A stretch of 64,000 nucleotides of DNA, taken from the NCBI RefSeq assembly GCF_014269225.2, contig NZ_CP077097.1, positions 62,001 to 126,000 of the forward strand, read 5' to 3'. The notes beneath the pieces are model-generated. The model ran no database searches and was not told the origin of the DNA. It worked only from the letters and a program-made list of their open reading frames with translations. The DNA comes from Pseudomonas anuradhapurensis. GTDB lineage: Bacteria; Pseudomonadota; Gammaproteobacteria; Pseudomonadales; Pseudomonadaceae. The position numbers and the translations under genes are program-made. Of the stretch, positions 1 to 8,900 are shown piece after piece. How positions within the stretch are numbered: position 1 is the stretch's first letter; every line of letters starts with the position of its first letter.

Positions 1-734
1 ACCCGGCTGCCTGCGTACGATGCGAAGTAATAGGCCACAGGCAGGGGGGCTGTTGCCACTTCACCGCTTTTGGCCGGCAGGGTGTGTGTCTCGACTTCAC
101 TTGAGTTGCTGGTGAACAGGTAGCTCGCCTTGCCGTTGCCCGAAATGCCCTCTTCACCGAGCAACCGGTTCAGGCCAGTCGCGCTGCCGGCAACGGTGAA
201 GCTTGCCTTGCTCTTCTTTGACACCGCATTCAGGCCACTGCTGGCGTAGACCACCGAGGTGACGACGCCAAAACCTTCCGATATACCGGCGCTGGTTGCC
301 ATGTTCACCTTGCGTGCCTGGGCAAGCAGCCATTCGTACTGATCGTCCAGCACGCAAAGGTTGCAGATGCTGTGCTCACCGGCGATGGCAAACTCGGAGG
401 TAATGGCATTTTCCTTGTCGAAGGTCCACTCCAGTGCGGCATCCGGTTTGACCTCGACCCCCGTGCCCGGATCGAGGATCACTCCCTGCCCTTTGGCGCT
501 GACGCTCCTGCAGGTCACGCCACTGGACTTGAAGTCCCACTTGCGGCTCTGCAGATTCTTGCTGACCTCGACGCCGGGCAGGGCATCGGCGACCAGCTTG
601 AAGTCGCCGGAATCGGAATCGACGATGCCGACGGCGCCAGGCTTGATCGATGGGTTGAGGCCCCAGTTGCCCCATATCGTGCCATAGGTACCACGCAGCA
701 GGTCCGTGAACATTCGGTTTCTTCTGATCGTCAT
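1..734 (-). CDS. Hypothetical protein, 3' end outside the window
   Basis: Open frame running off the window start; about 244 codons are visible. I chose the ATG at 734, because an AAGG motif lies 8 bases upstream of it and only 2 bases from the other ATG at 740. The protein has no signal peptide or membrane segment. Alternating hydrophobic stretches with many Gly, Ser, Thr and Val suggest a beta-rich fold, and there is one CxxC pair (ICNLC). I do not recognise the family. It follows the 214-aa gene at 843-1487 on the same strand with a 108-bp gap, so the two may be co-transcribed. They lie divergent from the cytochrome oxidase operon, but nothing visible ties them to it. Confidence 0.75.
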   Translation of the reverse strand, partial: MTIRRNRMFTDLLRGTYGTIWGNWGLNPSIKPGAVGIVDSDSGDFKLVADALPGVEVSKNLQSRKWDFKSSGVTCRSVSAKGQGVILDPGTGVEVKPDAALEWTFDKENAITSEFAIAGEHSICNLCVLDDQYEWLLAQARKVNMATSAGISEGFGVVTSVVYASSGLNAVSKKSKASFTVAGSATGLNRLLGEEGISGNGKASYLFTSNSSEVETHTLPAKSGEVATAPLPVAYYFASYAGSR

Positions 735-842
735 TGTCATCACCTTGAAATAGTAAAGCGCCGCCTTCAGACGGCGGGATGACAGTAGCGATGAGCCCGA
801 ATGGGCAGCAGAAGGACCGCCTTCCCCGGACGGTCGTGCGGG

Positions 843-1487
843 TCAGGCGCCTGTCTGGCCGAACGCCACGTTCAACTGACGGGACAGGCACGGCCAGCGC
901 TTCCAGGCCGCGCCTGTCTGCGGGCTGCTCAGGGCTGCGCGATAGGCTTCCACCGATTCGCTGGCGAAGCTCTCGTCGTCGAGCATCTGATCCACCGAAT
1001 GATGCACCACCTCATCCAGCTGGTTGGCGAAGGTTTCACCAATCAACTGGTGGGCGACCAGGTTGGCCACGGTGGTATCCACAGGTATCAGCGGTTGCTT
1101 GAAATGGCGGATGTACAGGTCGTTGACCTCCTCCACCAGGCGGTGAGCCAGGTAGGCTTCATCCAGCAGGCAATCCAGCCCCACATGCCCTTGCACCATG
1201 CTTGGCGGCTGCAGGAAATAAGCCTCGGCAATCTTCAGTACAGGGGTGATCTGCGATTCGATACCGGCTTCACGGGCGACCTCGTGTGCCGCCTCCAGCA
1301 ATTCCGGTACCTGGTCGATGTAGGCTCTGACGAAGCGCGCCAAAGTACCCTGGGCGTCCTGCTCAGGCAGTTGGATCGAGGGATGCAGGTGGGGCAGTTG
1401 TATCTCGAGACGCTTTTTCAGCTGGCCGGTACGGCTTTCGTGATCGTGGGCTTGGCTAATCTGCTCGCGTACAGCAGCGATGTTCAT
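843..1487 (-). CDS. Conserved hypothetical protein upstream of cox operon
   Basis: A 214-aa protein. I chose the ATG at 1487 because a GGAG motif lies about 5 bases upstream; a frame nine codons longer has no such signal. The sequence looks almost entirely helical and acidic, with Glu and His scattered along amphipathic helices, and no signal peptide or membrane segment. I do not recognise a named domain. From memory, P. aeruginosa has a hypothetical gene in the same place beside coxB, so the position seems conserved in pseudomonads. It probably forms a two-gene unit with the partial gene at 1-734. Function unknown. Confidence 0.8.
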   Translation of the reverse strand: MNIAAVREQISQAHDHESRTGQLKKRLEIQLPHLHPSIQLPEQDAQGTLARFVRAYIDQVPELLEAAHEVAREAGIESQITPVLKIAEAYFLQPPSMVQGHVGLDCLLDEAYLAHRLVEEVNDLYIRHFKQPLIPVDTTVANLVAHQLIGETFANQLDEVVHHSVDQMLDDESFASESVEAYRAALSSPQTGAAWKRWPCLSRQLNVAFGQTGA

Positions 1488-1856
1488 GACAACTCCAGGG
1501 ACGTTACGTTTCAAACGGAAGACACTAAATTAGCTCGGTATACAGAATACCTAAGACGCATTTGTTATAAGTGGCGCGACGCTGTGCATGCTCCGGCATA
1601 TCGAAATGCCATTATCGCGCCATGCCCCGTCAAGTGCGCGGTTTTCCGGGGTGATCGGGCATTTCATGAAGTTCATTTCACGGGTGTCGTTGCGTGCCAT
1701 TGGTCGCTGTCTATACTCCCGGTGAACGTGATTCGTTGATGAGGCCCAACTGCTTTTAGCAGGGGCTCGGTCGTCGAAGCCAGCAGTCTTGACCGCCGTT
1801 CCCTCTTGCCGCAGGCCACGCCTCCGGGACAACAAGAACGAGAAGGGGAACCCGCA
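1488..1856. other. Divergent intergenic region upstream of coxB
   Basis: A 369-bp gap between the leftward hypothetical gene and rightward coxB. It holds a small palindrome (GGCAT, 6 bases, ATGCC) at 1595-1610, a candidate sigma-70 promoter at 1690-1717 facing coxB, and a long leader to the coxB start at 1857. I see no gene in it. Confidence 0.6.
1690..1717 (+). promoter_or_regulatory. Candidate sigma-70 promoter of the cox operon
   Basis: TTGCGT at 1690-1695 and TATACT at 1712-1717 are separated by 16 bp and lie about 140 bp upstream of coxB. This is a match by eye to the -35/-10 consensus only. Pseudomonads often add stress or oxygen-responsive control to this oxidase, which this site does not exclude. 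Confidence 0.4.
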
Positions 1857-2984
1857 ATGATGCGACATCCACATGTCTGGATGGGCCTCCTGTTGTGGTC
1901 GGTTTTTGCTCAGGCCAACGCTGCCTGGACCGTGAACATGCACCCAGGGGCGACGGAAGTCTCCAACGCCGTCTTCGACCTGCACATGACCATCTTCTGG
2001 ATCTGCGTGATCATCGGCGTGGTTGTGTTTGGCGCGATGTTCTGGTCGATGGTCATCCACCGCCGCTCCACCGGCCAGCAGGCTGCGCATTTCCACGAGC
2101 ATACCTGGGTGGAAATCCTCTGGACCGTAGTCCCTTTCCTGATTCTGGTGGCGATGGCCATACCGGCCACCAAGACCCTGATCAACATCTACGACGCCAG
2201 TGAGCCGGACATCGACATCCAGGTCACCGGCTACCAGTGGAAGTGGCACTACAAATACCTTGGCCAGGACGTGGAGTTCTTCAGCAACCTGGCCACCCCT
2301 GCCGACCAGATCCATAACCAAGCACCCAAGGACGAGCACTACCTGCTCGAAGTCGACCAGCCGCTGGTACTGCCGGTCGGCGCCAAGGTGCGCTTCCTGG
2401 TCACCGCTGCCGACGTCATTCACTCCTGGTGGGTGCCGGCGTTTGCGGTCAAGCGTGATGCCATCCCCGGTTTCGTCAACGAAGCCTGGACTCGCATCGA
2501 CAAGCCCGGCATCTACCGTGGCCAGTGCACCGAACTGTGCGGCAAGGATCACGGCTTCATGCCGGTGGTGGTCGAGGTCAAGTCCAAGGCCGATTACGAC
2601 ACCTGGCTCGGCGAGCGCAAGGCCGAAGCCGCCAAGCTCAAGGAACTGACCAGCAAGGAATGGACCCTGCAGGAGCTGGTGGAGCGCGGCGACAAGATCT
2701 ACCACACCACCTGCGTAGCCTGTCACCAGGCCGAAGGCCAGGGCCTGCCGCCGATGTTCCCGGCGCTCAAGGGCTCGAAGATCGCTACCGGGCCCAAGGA
2801 GGCCCACCTGGGCATCGTCTTCCATGGCAAGCCGGGTACCGCCATGGCGGCGTTCGGCAAGCAGCTGTCGGAGGTCGATATCGCCGCCGTGGTCACCTAC
2901 GAGCGCAACGCCTGGGGCAACAACAAGGGCGACATGGTCACGCCGAAGGACGTGCTGGCGCTGAAGCAGGCAGAAGCGCAATGA
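1857..2984 (+). CDS. coxB: Cytochrome c oxidase subunit II, caa3 type
   Basis: A 375-aa subunit II of an aa3-type terminal oxidase, which accepts electrons from cytochrome c and passes them to subunit I. An N-terminal signal peptide is followed by two membrane helices (about 42-65 and 85-105) and a periplasmic cupredoxin domain. The CuA ligands are visible: His189 (in VIHSWW), Cys224, Cys228 and His232 with a nearby Met. A fused cytochrome c domain follows, with CVACH at 286-290 and a distal Met, which makes it caa3 type. I chose the ATG at 1857 because it follows an AGAAGGGGAA ribosome site; the frame extends upstream without a signal peptide there. First gene of coxB-coxA-ctaG-coxC. Confidence 0.97.
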   Translation: MMRHPHVWMGLLLWSVFAQANAAWTVNMHPGATEVSNAVFDLHMTIFWICVIIGVVVFGAMFWSMVIHRRSTGQQAAHFHEHTWVEILWTVVPFLILVAMAIPATKTLINIYDASEPDIDIQVTGYQWKWHYKYLGQDVEFFSNLATPADQIHNQAPKDEHYLLEVDQPLVLPVGAKVRFLVTAADVIHSWWVPAFAVKRDAIPGFVNEAWTRIDKPGIYRGQCTELCGKDHGFMPVVVEVKSKADYDTWLGERKAEAAKLKELTSKEWTLQELVERGDKIYHTTCVACHQAEGQGLPPMFPALKGSKIATGPKEAHLGIVFHGKPGTAMAAFGKQLSEVDIAAVVTYERNAWGNNKGDMVTPKDVLALKQAEAQ

Positions 2985-3027
2985 ACCGGGTTACTCGCGG
3001 CAATCAGCGGATTGCAGGAGGCAGGAC

Positions 3028-4617
3028 ATGAGTGCAGTGATCGACGACCACGCCCACGGCCATGAGCATGCACACGGGCCGGCCAAGGGCCTGATGCGCT
3101 GGGTGCTGACCACCAACCACAAGGACATCGGCACGATGTACCTGTGGTTCAGCTTCATCATGTTCCTGCTCGGTGGCTCGTTCGCCATGGTGATCCGCGC
3201 CGAGCTGTTCCAGCCCGGGTTGCAGATCGTGGAGCCGGCGTTCTTCAACCAGATGACCACCATGCACGGCCTGATCATGGTGTTCGGCGCGGTGATGCCG
3301 GCCTTCGTCGGCCTGGCCAACTGGATGATCCCGCTGATGATCGGCGCACCCGACATGGCCCTGCCGCGGATGAACAACTTCAGCTTCTGGCTGCTGCCGG
3401 CGGCCTTCCTGCTGCTGGTCTCGACCTTGTTCAGCCCGGGCGGCGGGCCGAATTTCGGCTGGACCTTCTATGCCCCGCTGTCCACCACCTATGCCCCGGC
3501 CAGTGTCACCTTCTTCATCTTCGCCATCCACCTGATGGGTATCAGCTCGATCATGGGCGCGATCAACGTGATCGCCACCATCCTCAACCTGCGTGCCCCG
3601 GGCATGACCCTGATGAAGATGCCATTGTTCGTCTGGACCTGGCTGATCACCGCGTTCCTGCTGATTGCCGTGATGCCGGTACTGGCTGGCGTAGTGACCA
3701 TGATGCTGATGGACATTCATTTCGGCACCAGCTTCTTCAGTGCCGCCGGTGGCGGTGACCCGGTGCTGTTCCAGCACGTGTTCTGGTTCTTCGGTCACCC
3801 CGAGGTGTACATCATGATCCTGCCGGCCTTCGGCGCGGTCAGTTCGATCATCCCGGCGTTCTCGCGCAAGCCGCTGTTCGGTTACACCTCCATGGTGTAC
3901 GCCACCGGCGCAATCGCCTTCCTGTCGTTCATCGTCTGGGCCCACCACATGTTCGTGGTCGGCATCCCGGTGGTCGGCGAGCTGTTCTTCATGTACGCCA
4001 CCATGCTGATCGCCGTCCCCACCGGGGTAAAGGTGTTCAACTGGGTCAGCACCATGTGGGAGGGCTCGCTCACCTTCGAGACCCCGATGCTGTTCGCCAT
4101 CGCCTTCGTCATCCTGTTCACCATCGGCGGCTTCAGTGGCTTGATGCTGGCCATCGCGCCGGCCGACTTCCAGTACCACGACACCTACTTCGTGGTGGCG
4201 CACTTCCACTACGTGCTGGTGCCCGGGGCCATCTTCGGGATCTTCGCCTCGGCCTACTACTGGCTGCCGAAATGGACCGGCCACATGTACGACGAAACCC
4301 TCGGCAAGCTGCACTTCTGGCTGTCTTTCGTGGGCATGAACATGGCGTTCTTCCCCATGCACTTCGTCGGCTTGGCCGGCATGCCGCGGCGGATCCCCGA
4401 CTACAACCTGCAGTTCGCCGACTTCAACATGGTGTCCTCGATCGGTGCCTTCATGTTCGGTGCCACGCAGGTGTTCTTCCTGTTCATCGTCATCAAGTGC
4501 ATCCGCGGTGGTGCGCCAGCGCCGGCCAAGCCTTGGGATGGCGCCGAGGGCCTGGAATGGTCGATCCCCTCGCCTGCGCCCTACCACACCTTCCAGACAC
4601 CACCGGAAGTGAAATAG
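3028..4617 (+). CDS. coxA: Cytochrome c oxidase subunit I
   Basis: A 529-aa, twelve-helix catalytic subunit that reduces O2 to water at the heme a3/CuB site and pumps protons. Visible hallmarks are the cross-linked CuB His-Tyr pair in GHPEVYI, the paired CuB histidines in AHHMF, and the heme-ligand histidines in AHFHYVLVPG. The N-terminus has a His-rich stretch before the first helix. An AGGAGG ribosome site sits 7-8 bases before the ATG. It lies 43 bp after coxB and 10 bp before ctaG, as expected for one operon. Length is normal for the bacterial family. Confidence 0.98.
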   Translation: MSAVIDDHAHGHEHAHGPAKGLMRWVLTTNHKDIGTMYLWFSFIMFLLGGSFAMVIRAELFQPGLQIVEPAFFNQMTTMHGLIMVFGAVMPAFVGLANWMIPLMIGAPDMALPRMNNFSFWLLPAAFLLLVSTLFSPGGGPNFGWTFYAPLSTTYAPASVTFFIFAIHLMGISSIMGAINVIATILNLRAPGMTLMKMPLFVWTWLITAFLLIAVMPVLAGVVTMMLMDIHFGTSFFSAAGGGDPVLFQHVFWFFGHPEVYIMILPAFGAVSSIIPAFSRKPLFGYTSMVYATGAIAFLSFIVWAHHMFVVGIPVVGELFFMYATMLIAVPTGVKVFNWVSTMWEGSLTFETPMLFAIAFVILFTIGGFSGLMLAIAPADFQYHDTYFVVAHFHYVLVPGAIFGIFASAYYWLPKWTGHMYDETLGKLHFWLSFVGMNMAFFPMHFVGLAGMPRRIPDYNLQFADFNMVSSIGAFMFGATQVFFLFIVIKCIRGGAPAPAKPWDGAEGLEWSIPSPAPYHTFQTPPEVK

Positions 4618-4627
4618 GAACGCTGCC

Positions 4628-5194
4628 ATGAATGGCCTGTCGTTGAAACGCCTGGTATTGCGCCTGCTGATGCTGACGGTGGTGATGTTCGCCTTCGGTT
4701 TCGCCCTGGTGCCGATCTACGACGTGATGTGCAAGGCCTTCGGCATCAATGGCAAGACCGGCGGGCAGTATGAAGGCAGCCAGCTTGCCGACCCGACGCG
4801 TTCGGTGCGGGTGCAGTTCATGTCGACCAATGCCAGCGACATGGTCTGGGACTTCTACTCCACGGCCGATCAGCTGGAGGTCAACCCGGGAGCGGTGAAC
4901 CAGATGATTTTCGTCGCCCACAACCCGACCGACCGGCCAATGAGTGCCCAGGCCATCCCCAGCATCACCCCGGCCGAGGCCGCGGCGTACTTCCACAAGA
5001 CCGAGTGCTTCTGCTTTACCCAGCAGGTGCTGCAGCCCGGCGAACGCATCGAGATGCCAGTGCGCTTCATCGTCGACCGCGACCTGCCGGCCAGCGTGAA
5101 GCACCTGACACTGGCCTACACCTTGTTCGACATCACCGCTCGCCACCCGCCGGTCGCGCACGTTGCGGCCCAAGACGTCCAGGGCGCCCGTTAA
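4628..5194 (+). CDS. ctaG: Cytochrome c oxidase assembly protein CtaG/Cox11
   Basis: A 188-aa copper chaperone that delivers copper to the CuB centre of subunit I. It has one N-terminal membrane anchor (about residues 9-31) and a periplasmic immunoglobulin-like domain. The copper-binding CFCF motif is present (Cys127 and Cys129, in ECFCFTQQ). It starts 10 bp after coxA. Length and motif are typical of the Cox11 family; this is not the unrelated Bacillus CtaG. Confidence 0.96.
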   Translation: MNGLSLKRLVLRLLMLTVVMFAFGFALVPIYDVMCKAFGINGKTGGQYEGSQLADPTRSVRVQFMSTNASDMVWDFYSTADQLEVNPGAVNQMIFVAHNPTDRPMSAQAIPSITPAEAAAYFHKTECFCFTQQVLQPGERIEMPVRFIVDRDLPASVKHLTLAYTLFDITARHPPVAHVAAQDVQGAR

Positions 5195-5210
5195 GGGAAG
5201 GAGAACAGCA

Positions 5211-6098
5211 ATGGCAAGTCACCAGCACTACTACGTCCCGGCGCAGAGCAAATGGCCAATCATCGCCACCATCGGCATGTTCATCACGGTGTTCGGCCTG
5301 GGGACCTGGTTCAACGACATGAAGGCCGGCCACCCCGAGTCGCACGGGCCGCTGATCTTCTTCGTTGGTGCATTGTTCCTGGCCTACATGCTGTTTGGCT
5401 GGTTCGGCTCGGTGGTGCGGGAGAGCCGCGCGGGGCTGTACAGCCCGCAGCTGGACCGTTCGTTCCGCTGGGGCATGAGCTGGTTCATCTTTTCCGAGGT
5501 GATGTTCTTCCTGGCATTCTTCGGTGCGCTGTTCTACGTGCGCGTGCTGGCCGGGCCGTGGTTGGGGGGTGAAGGGGCCAAAGGGGTGGCGCACATGCTG
5601 TGGCCATCCTTCGAATTCACCTGGCCGCTGCTGCACACGCCGGACCCGAAACTGTTCCCGCCGCCCAAGGAAGTGATCGATCCGTGGCACCTGCCGCTGA
5701 TCAACACCATCCTGCTGGTGAGCTCCAGCGTGACCATCACCATTGCCCACCATGCGCTGCGCCGTGACCACCGCGGTGCGCTGAAATTGTGGATGGCGCT
5801 GACCATCGTCCTGGGGGCCAGCTTCATTGCGCTGCAGGCCTACGAGTACCACGAGGCCTACACCAAGCTGGGGCTGACGCTGGGCTCGGGGATCTATGGC
5901 GCGACGTTCTTCATGCTGACCGGCTTCCACGGGGCCCACGTGACACTTGGCACGATCATCCTGATCGTGATGTTCCTGCGCATCCTGCGCGGGCACTTCA
6001 ACCCGGACAAACACTTTGGTTTCGAGGCCGCCAGCTGGTACTGGCACTTCGTCGACGTGGTGTGGGTGGGGCTGTTCATCTTTGTGTACGTGCTTTGA
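5211..6098 (+). CDS. coxC: Cytochrome c oxidase subunit III
   Basis: A 295-aa subunit III with about seven membrane helices, needed for stable activity of the oxidase. The conserved FHGAHV segment, with lipid- and proton-uptake-related His/Glu residues, and the C-terminal WYWHFVDVVW motif are clear. I chose the ATG at 5211 behind the ribosome site AAGGAGAA rather than an upstream ATG inside ctaG. It ends the structural gene set and is followed by a REP pair, which separates it from the leftward DUF2909 gene. Confidence 0.97.
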   Translation: MASHQHYYVPAQSKWPIIATIGMFITVFGLGTWFNDMKAGHPESHGPLIFFVGALFLAYMLFGWFGSVVRESRAGLYSPQLDRSFRWGMSWFIFSEVMFFLAFFGALFYVRVLAGPWLGGEGAKGVAHMLWPSFEFTWPLLHTPDPKLFPPPKEVIDPWHLPLINTILLVSSSVTITIAHHALRRDHRGALKLWMALTIVLGASFIALQAYEYHEAYTKLGLTLGSGIYGATFFMLTGFHGAHVTLGTIILIVMFLRILRGHFNPDKHFGFEAASWYWHFVDVVWVGLFIFVYVL

Positions 6099-6114
6099 CA
6101 AACGGCGCGGTCCC

Positions 6115-6247
6115 TGTAGGAGCGGCCTTGCGTCGCGATGGGCCGCGTAGCGGCCCCAATCCTGCGACCGCCGATACCTCTGATAGGCCGCATTGGCTGC
6201 CTTTGGGGCCGCTACGCGGCCCATCGCGACGCAAGGCCGCTCCTACA
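6115..6247. repeat. Inverted pair of REP-type repeats (type A)
   Basis: Two about 43-base arms (6115-6157 and 6203-6247) are near-perfect inverted copies of a TGTAGGAGCGGCCTTGCGTC-type unit. Each arm contains its own small palindrome (GGCCGC, TA, GCGGCC). The pair sits between the convergent ends of coxC and the DUF2909 gene. Related units occur at 15410, 40842 and 55782, with degenerate copies at 39408 and possibly 23848. Confidence 0.9.
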
Positions 6248-6262
6248 AGGTGTCTCGTAGGA

Positions 6263-6466
6263 TCAGAAGGGGGCGTGAGAAACCAGCTGGCCACTGATGA
6301 AGCCCCAAGCGACCAGGCCGATGGTCAGGGCTGCCAGGGTCACCCGCACGGTCAGCGCCTTCAACAAGCGGGTCGAGTTTTCGTCGTCCTTGACCAGAAA
6401 CACCAGCCCACTGAACAGGCTGGCAATCGTGGCCAACAGCATCAGGACAATCGCGGCCTTGAGCAT
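6263..6466 (-). CDS. DUF2909 small twin-helix membrane protein
   Basis: A 67-aa protein with two membrane helices (about 4-24 and 42-61) separated by a short polar loop. Sequence and size fit the DUF2909 family, which I recall being found next to cytochrome oxidase genes in proteobacteria. A GGAG motif lies about 8 bases before the ATG. It is encoded against the direction of the surrounding cox genes, starting 63 bp from the SURF1 start. A role in oxidase assembly is inferred from position only. Confidence 0.8.
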   Translation of the reverse strand: MLKAAIVLMLLATIASLFSGLVFLVKDDENSTRLLKALTVRVTLAALTIGLVAWGFISGQLVSHAPF

Positions 6467-6529
6467 GGCGATACTCCGGGGGGATGCGGTGATGTGGACA
6501 AGTATAGCGAGCGACCTGGCGAGGCACCG

Positions 6530-7267
6530 ATGAGGCCGTTTCGCCCGGGCTGGGTACCCACCCTGGTGGTGCTTGCGCTACTGCCGGGGCTGATCGCGCT
6601 GGGCTGCTGGCAGCTCGGCCGCGCCACGGAAAAGCGCACGCTGCTGGCCACCTATGCCGAGCGCCGGGCCGAGGCGCCCCAGGCCATGGCCCAGTTGACC
6701 GCGGACCAGGACAACGCCTTCCGCCGCGTGCACCTGTATGGCCGCTTCGATGGCGAACACAGCTTGCTGCTGGACAACCGTCTGCGCGATGGCCAGGCCG
6801 GTGTCGAGTTATTGCAACCCTTTCATGACCAGGCCAGCGGCCTGTGGCTGCTGGTCAATCGCGGCTGGCTGCCATGGCCTGATCGCCGCGTGCCGGTGCA
6901 CTTCGATACGCCGGCCCAGGCGTTGGCGCTGGACGCCTCGGTGTATGTCACGCCCGGCAGCTCGTTCCAGTTGCACCCCGACCCAACAGGCGGGCAATGG
7001 CCGCATTTGCTGACTGCCGTTGATGCCGCACAGCTATGGCAGCAACTCGACCGCGAAGGCTTCGCCCACGAACTGCGCCTGGAACGCGGCCCGGCAGCCT
7101 ATTGCCTGGACTGGCCGGTTGTCGCCATGGGCCCGGAAAAACACCTGGGGTACGCCGTGCAGTGGTTCGCCCTCGCGGCTGCGCTGGTGCTGCTCTACCT
7201 CTACTTCGGCTGGCACCACAACAAGGAGAAACGCCATGGCCACCGCCACTCCACTGGACGTGCCTGA
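6530..7267 (+). CDS. SURF1 family cytochrome oxidase assembly protein
   Basis: A 245-aa SURF1/Shy1 protein, needed for heme a insertion into subunit I. It has an N-terminal membrane helix ending in the family's GCWQLGR motif (about residues 12-29), a periplasmic domain with the LLVNRGW motif, and a C-terminal helix followed by a charged His-rich tail. I chose the ATG at 6530, immediately before the membrane segment. Its 3' end overlaps the next gene by 32 bp, which suggests translational coupling. Confidence 0.93.
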   Translation: MRPFRPGWVPTLVVLALLPGLIALGCWQLGRATEKRTLLATYAERRAEAPQAMAQLTADQDNAFRRVHLYGRFDGEHSLLLDNRLRDGQAGVELLQPFHDQASGLWLLVNRGWLPWPDRRVPVHFDTPAQALALDASVYVTPGSSFQLHPDPTGGQWPHLLTAVDAAQLWQQLDREGFAHELRLERGPAAYCLDWPVVAMGPEKHLGYAVQWFALAAALVLLYLYFGWHHNKEKRHGHRHSTGRA

Positions 7268-7817
7268 ACGCAGCAAACCCAGAGCCCGTGGGCGTTTGCA
7301 GCTGATCCTGATCCTCCTGGTGGTGCTCGGGCCGATGATCCTCGCCACCAGCATGTACAAGCTCAAGTTCTGGGTACCGGAGGGTCGCAGCTACCACGGC
7401 GAGATGATTGGCAATGGTGAGAGCCGTGCCGATCTTGGCGTGGCGGGCCAGGACGAGCGCTGGCAGCTGCTGGTGAGTGCCCCCGCCGCCTGTGCCGACG
7501 ATTGCCAGCGCCTGGTGTACCTGGCCCGGCAGATCCAGGTGGGCCTGGGCCGTGACGCCAGCCGTGCCAGCCATGCGCTGGCCAGCGCGCAGCCGCTGAG
7601 CGCCGACTACCAGGCGCTGCTTGGCCGCGAGTACCCGCAGTTGCAGCGTTACCCACTGAATGCGCAACGCTACCTGCAGAAGGTCGGCGAGGCCGGCCCG
7701 CAGCTGTGGATCATCGACCCGCACGGCAACCTGGTGCTGCGCTACGACGCCAAGGTCAACGGCAAGCATGTGCTGGACGACCTGCGCCACCTGCTCAAGC
7801 TGTCCAATATTGGCTAG
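7236..7817 (+). CDS. Membrane-anchored thioredoxin-like (SCO-like) protein
   Basis: A 193-aa protein with a short cytoplasmic tail, one membrane helix (about 22-42) and a periplasmic domain. The domain contains CADDC, a CxxxC pair at the place where SCO proteins have CPDIC, and ends with WIIDPHGNLVLRYD followed by a helix, much like the last strands of a thioredoxin/SCO fold. It is usually annotated as a hypothetical protein of the cox cluster. Its start is inside the SURF1 gene behind an AAGGAG motif, and ctaA follows after 9 bp. Copper or thiol chemistry for CuA assembly is my inference. Confidence 0.8.
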   Translation: MATATPLDVPERSKPRARGRLQLILILLVVLGPMILATSMYKLKFWVPEGRSYHGEMIGNGESRADLGVAGQDERWQLLVSAPAACADDCQRLVYLARQIQVGLGRDASRASHALASAQPLSADYQALLGREYPQLQRYPLNAQRYLQKVGEAGPQLWIIDPHGNLVLRYDAKVNGKHVLDDLRHLLKLSNIG

Positions 7818-7826
7818 GAGCCTGCC

Positions 7827-8900
7827 ATGGCCAGACCCGGATTCCGCCTTGCTGTGTTCGCCACCTTGCTGGCGCTGCTGGTCGTCCTGCTCGGTGCCTA
7901 TACCCGCCTGACCCACGCCGGCCTCGGTTGCCCCGACTGGCCAGGCTGTTATGGCTTTATCAGCGTGCCCAAGAGCGAAGCGCAGCTGGCCCATGCCGAG
8001 CTGCATTTTCCCGATCACCCGGTGGAAGCTGCCAAGGGTTGGGCCGAGATGGTGCATCGCTACTTCGCCGGTACGCTGGCGCTGGTAATCGCCCTGCTCG
8101 CGTTCCAGGCGGTGCGCCGTCATGCCCGCGATGGCCAGCCTTATCGTCTGCCCTTGCTGCTGCTGGGCGTGGTGCTGGCCCAGGCCGCTTTCGGCATGTG
8201 GACCGTTACCCTGCAACTCTGGCCGCAAGTGGTAACTGCCCACCTGTTGGGCGGCTTCACCACGCTGAGCTTGCTGTTCCTGTTGTCCCTGCGTCTATCC
8301 CGGGCATTTGCGCCTTTGCCAAAATTGCCGCTGAGCCTTCGTCGGGTCGCTGCGCTGGCGTTGCTGATAGTGATTGGCCAGATCGCCCTGGGTGGTTGGG
8401 TCAGCTCCAATTACGCCGCCGTGGCCTGCATCGACTTGCCCACCTGTCACGGTGAGTGGTGGCCGGCAGCCGACTTCAGCAATGGTTTCCACCTGACCCA
8501 GCAGGTCGGCCCGAATTACCTGGGCGGCCAGCTCGACAGCGACGCTCGCACCGCTATCCACATCAGCCACCGCCTGGGAGCGCTGGCAGTGACGCTAGTG
8601 CTGTTGCTGCTCAGCTGGAAGCTGCACCGCAACCAGCTCAATGGCCTGGCGCGCCTGGTGTTGCTGGCGTTGGCGCTACAGGTGAGCCTGGGCCTGGCCA
8701 ATGTGCTGTTGCACCTGCCACTGGCCGTCGCCGTGGCGCACAACGCTGGCGGGGCGCTGCTGCTGCTGACCATGGTTTTCCTGAACTACCGCATCCGGGT
8801 GGCTGACCAAATTCATATCAGCCATGGCTGGCGCCTGACGCCGATGGCCGGCGCGGGCGTCGCCCCACACCCGAGGAATGCACTGTGGCGACGCTTCTGA
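7827..8900 (+). CDS. ctaA: Heme A synthase CtaA/Cox15
   Basis: A 357-aa, eight-helix membrane protein that oxidises the C8 methyl group of heme O to give heme A. The two-repeat Cox15 structure is visible: extracytoplasmic cysteine loops GCPDWPGC and CIDLPTC, each followed by a helix carrying a conserved His. It starts 9 bp after the previous gene and overlaps ctaB by 16 bp, so heme O and heme A synthases are made together. Confidence 0.95.
   Translation: MARPGFRLAVFATLLALLVVLLGAYTRLTHAGLGCPDWPGCYGFISVPKSEAQLAHAELHFPDHPVEAAKGWAEMVHRYFAGTLALVIALLAFQAVRRHARDGQPYRLPLLLLGVVLAQAAFGMWTVTLQLWPQVVTAHLLGGFTTLSLLFLLSLRLSRAFAPLPKLPLSLRRVAALALLIVIGQIALGGWVSSNYAAVACIDLPTCHGEWWPAADFSNGFHLTQQVGPNYLGGQLDSDARTAIHISHRLGALAVTLVLLLLSWKLHRNQLNGLARLVLLALALQVSLGLANVLLHLPLAVAVAHNAGGALLLLTMVFLNYRIRVADQIHISHGWRLTPMAGAGVAPHPRNALWRRF

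Noticed and set aside
3004..4629. A 541-codon open frame antisense to coxA
   Set aside because: Low-complexity His/Gln/Glu/Arg-rich product, the usual shadow of a GC-rich gene; coxA on the other strand has all family motifs.
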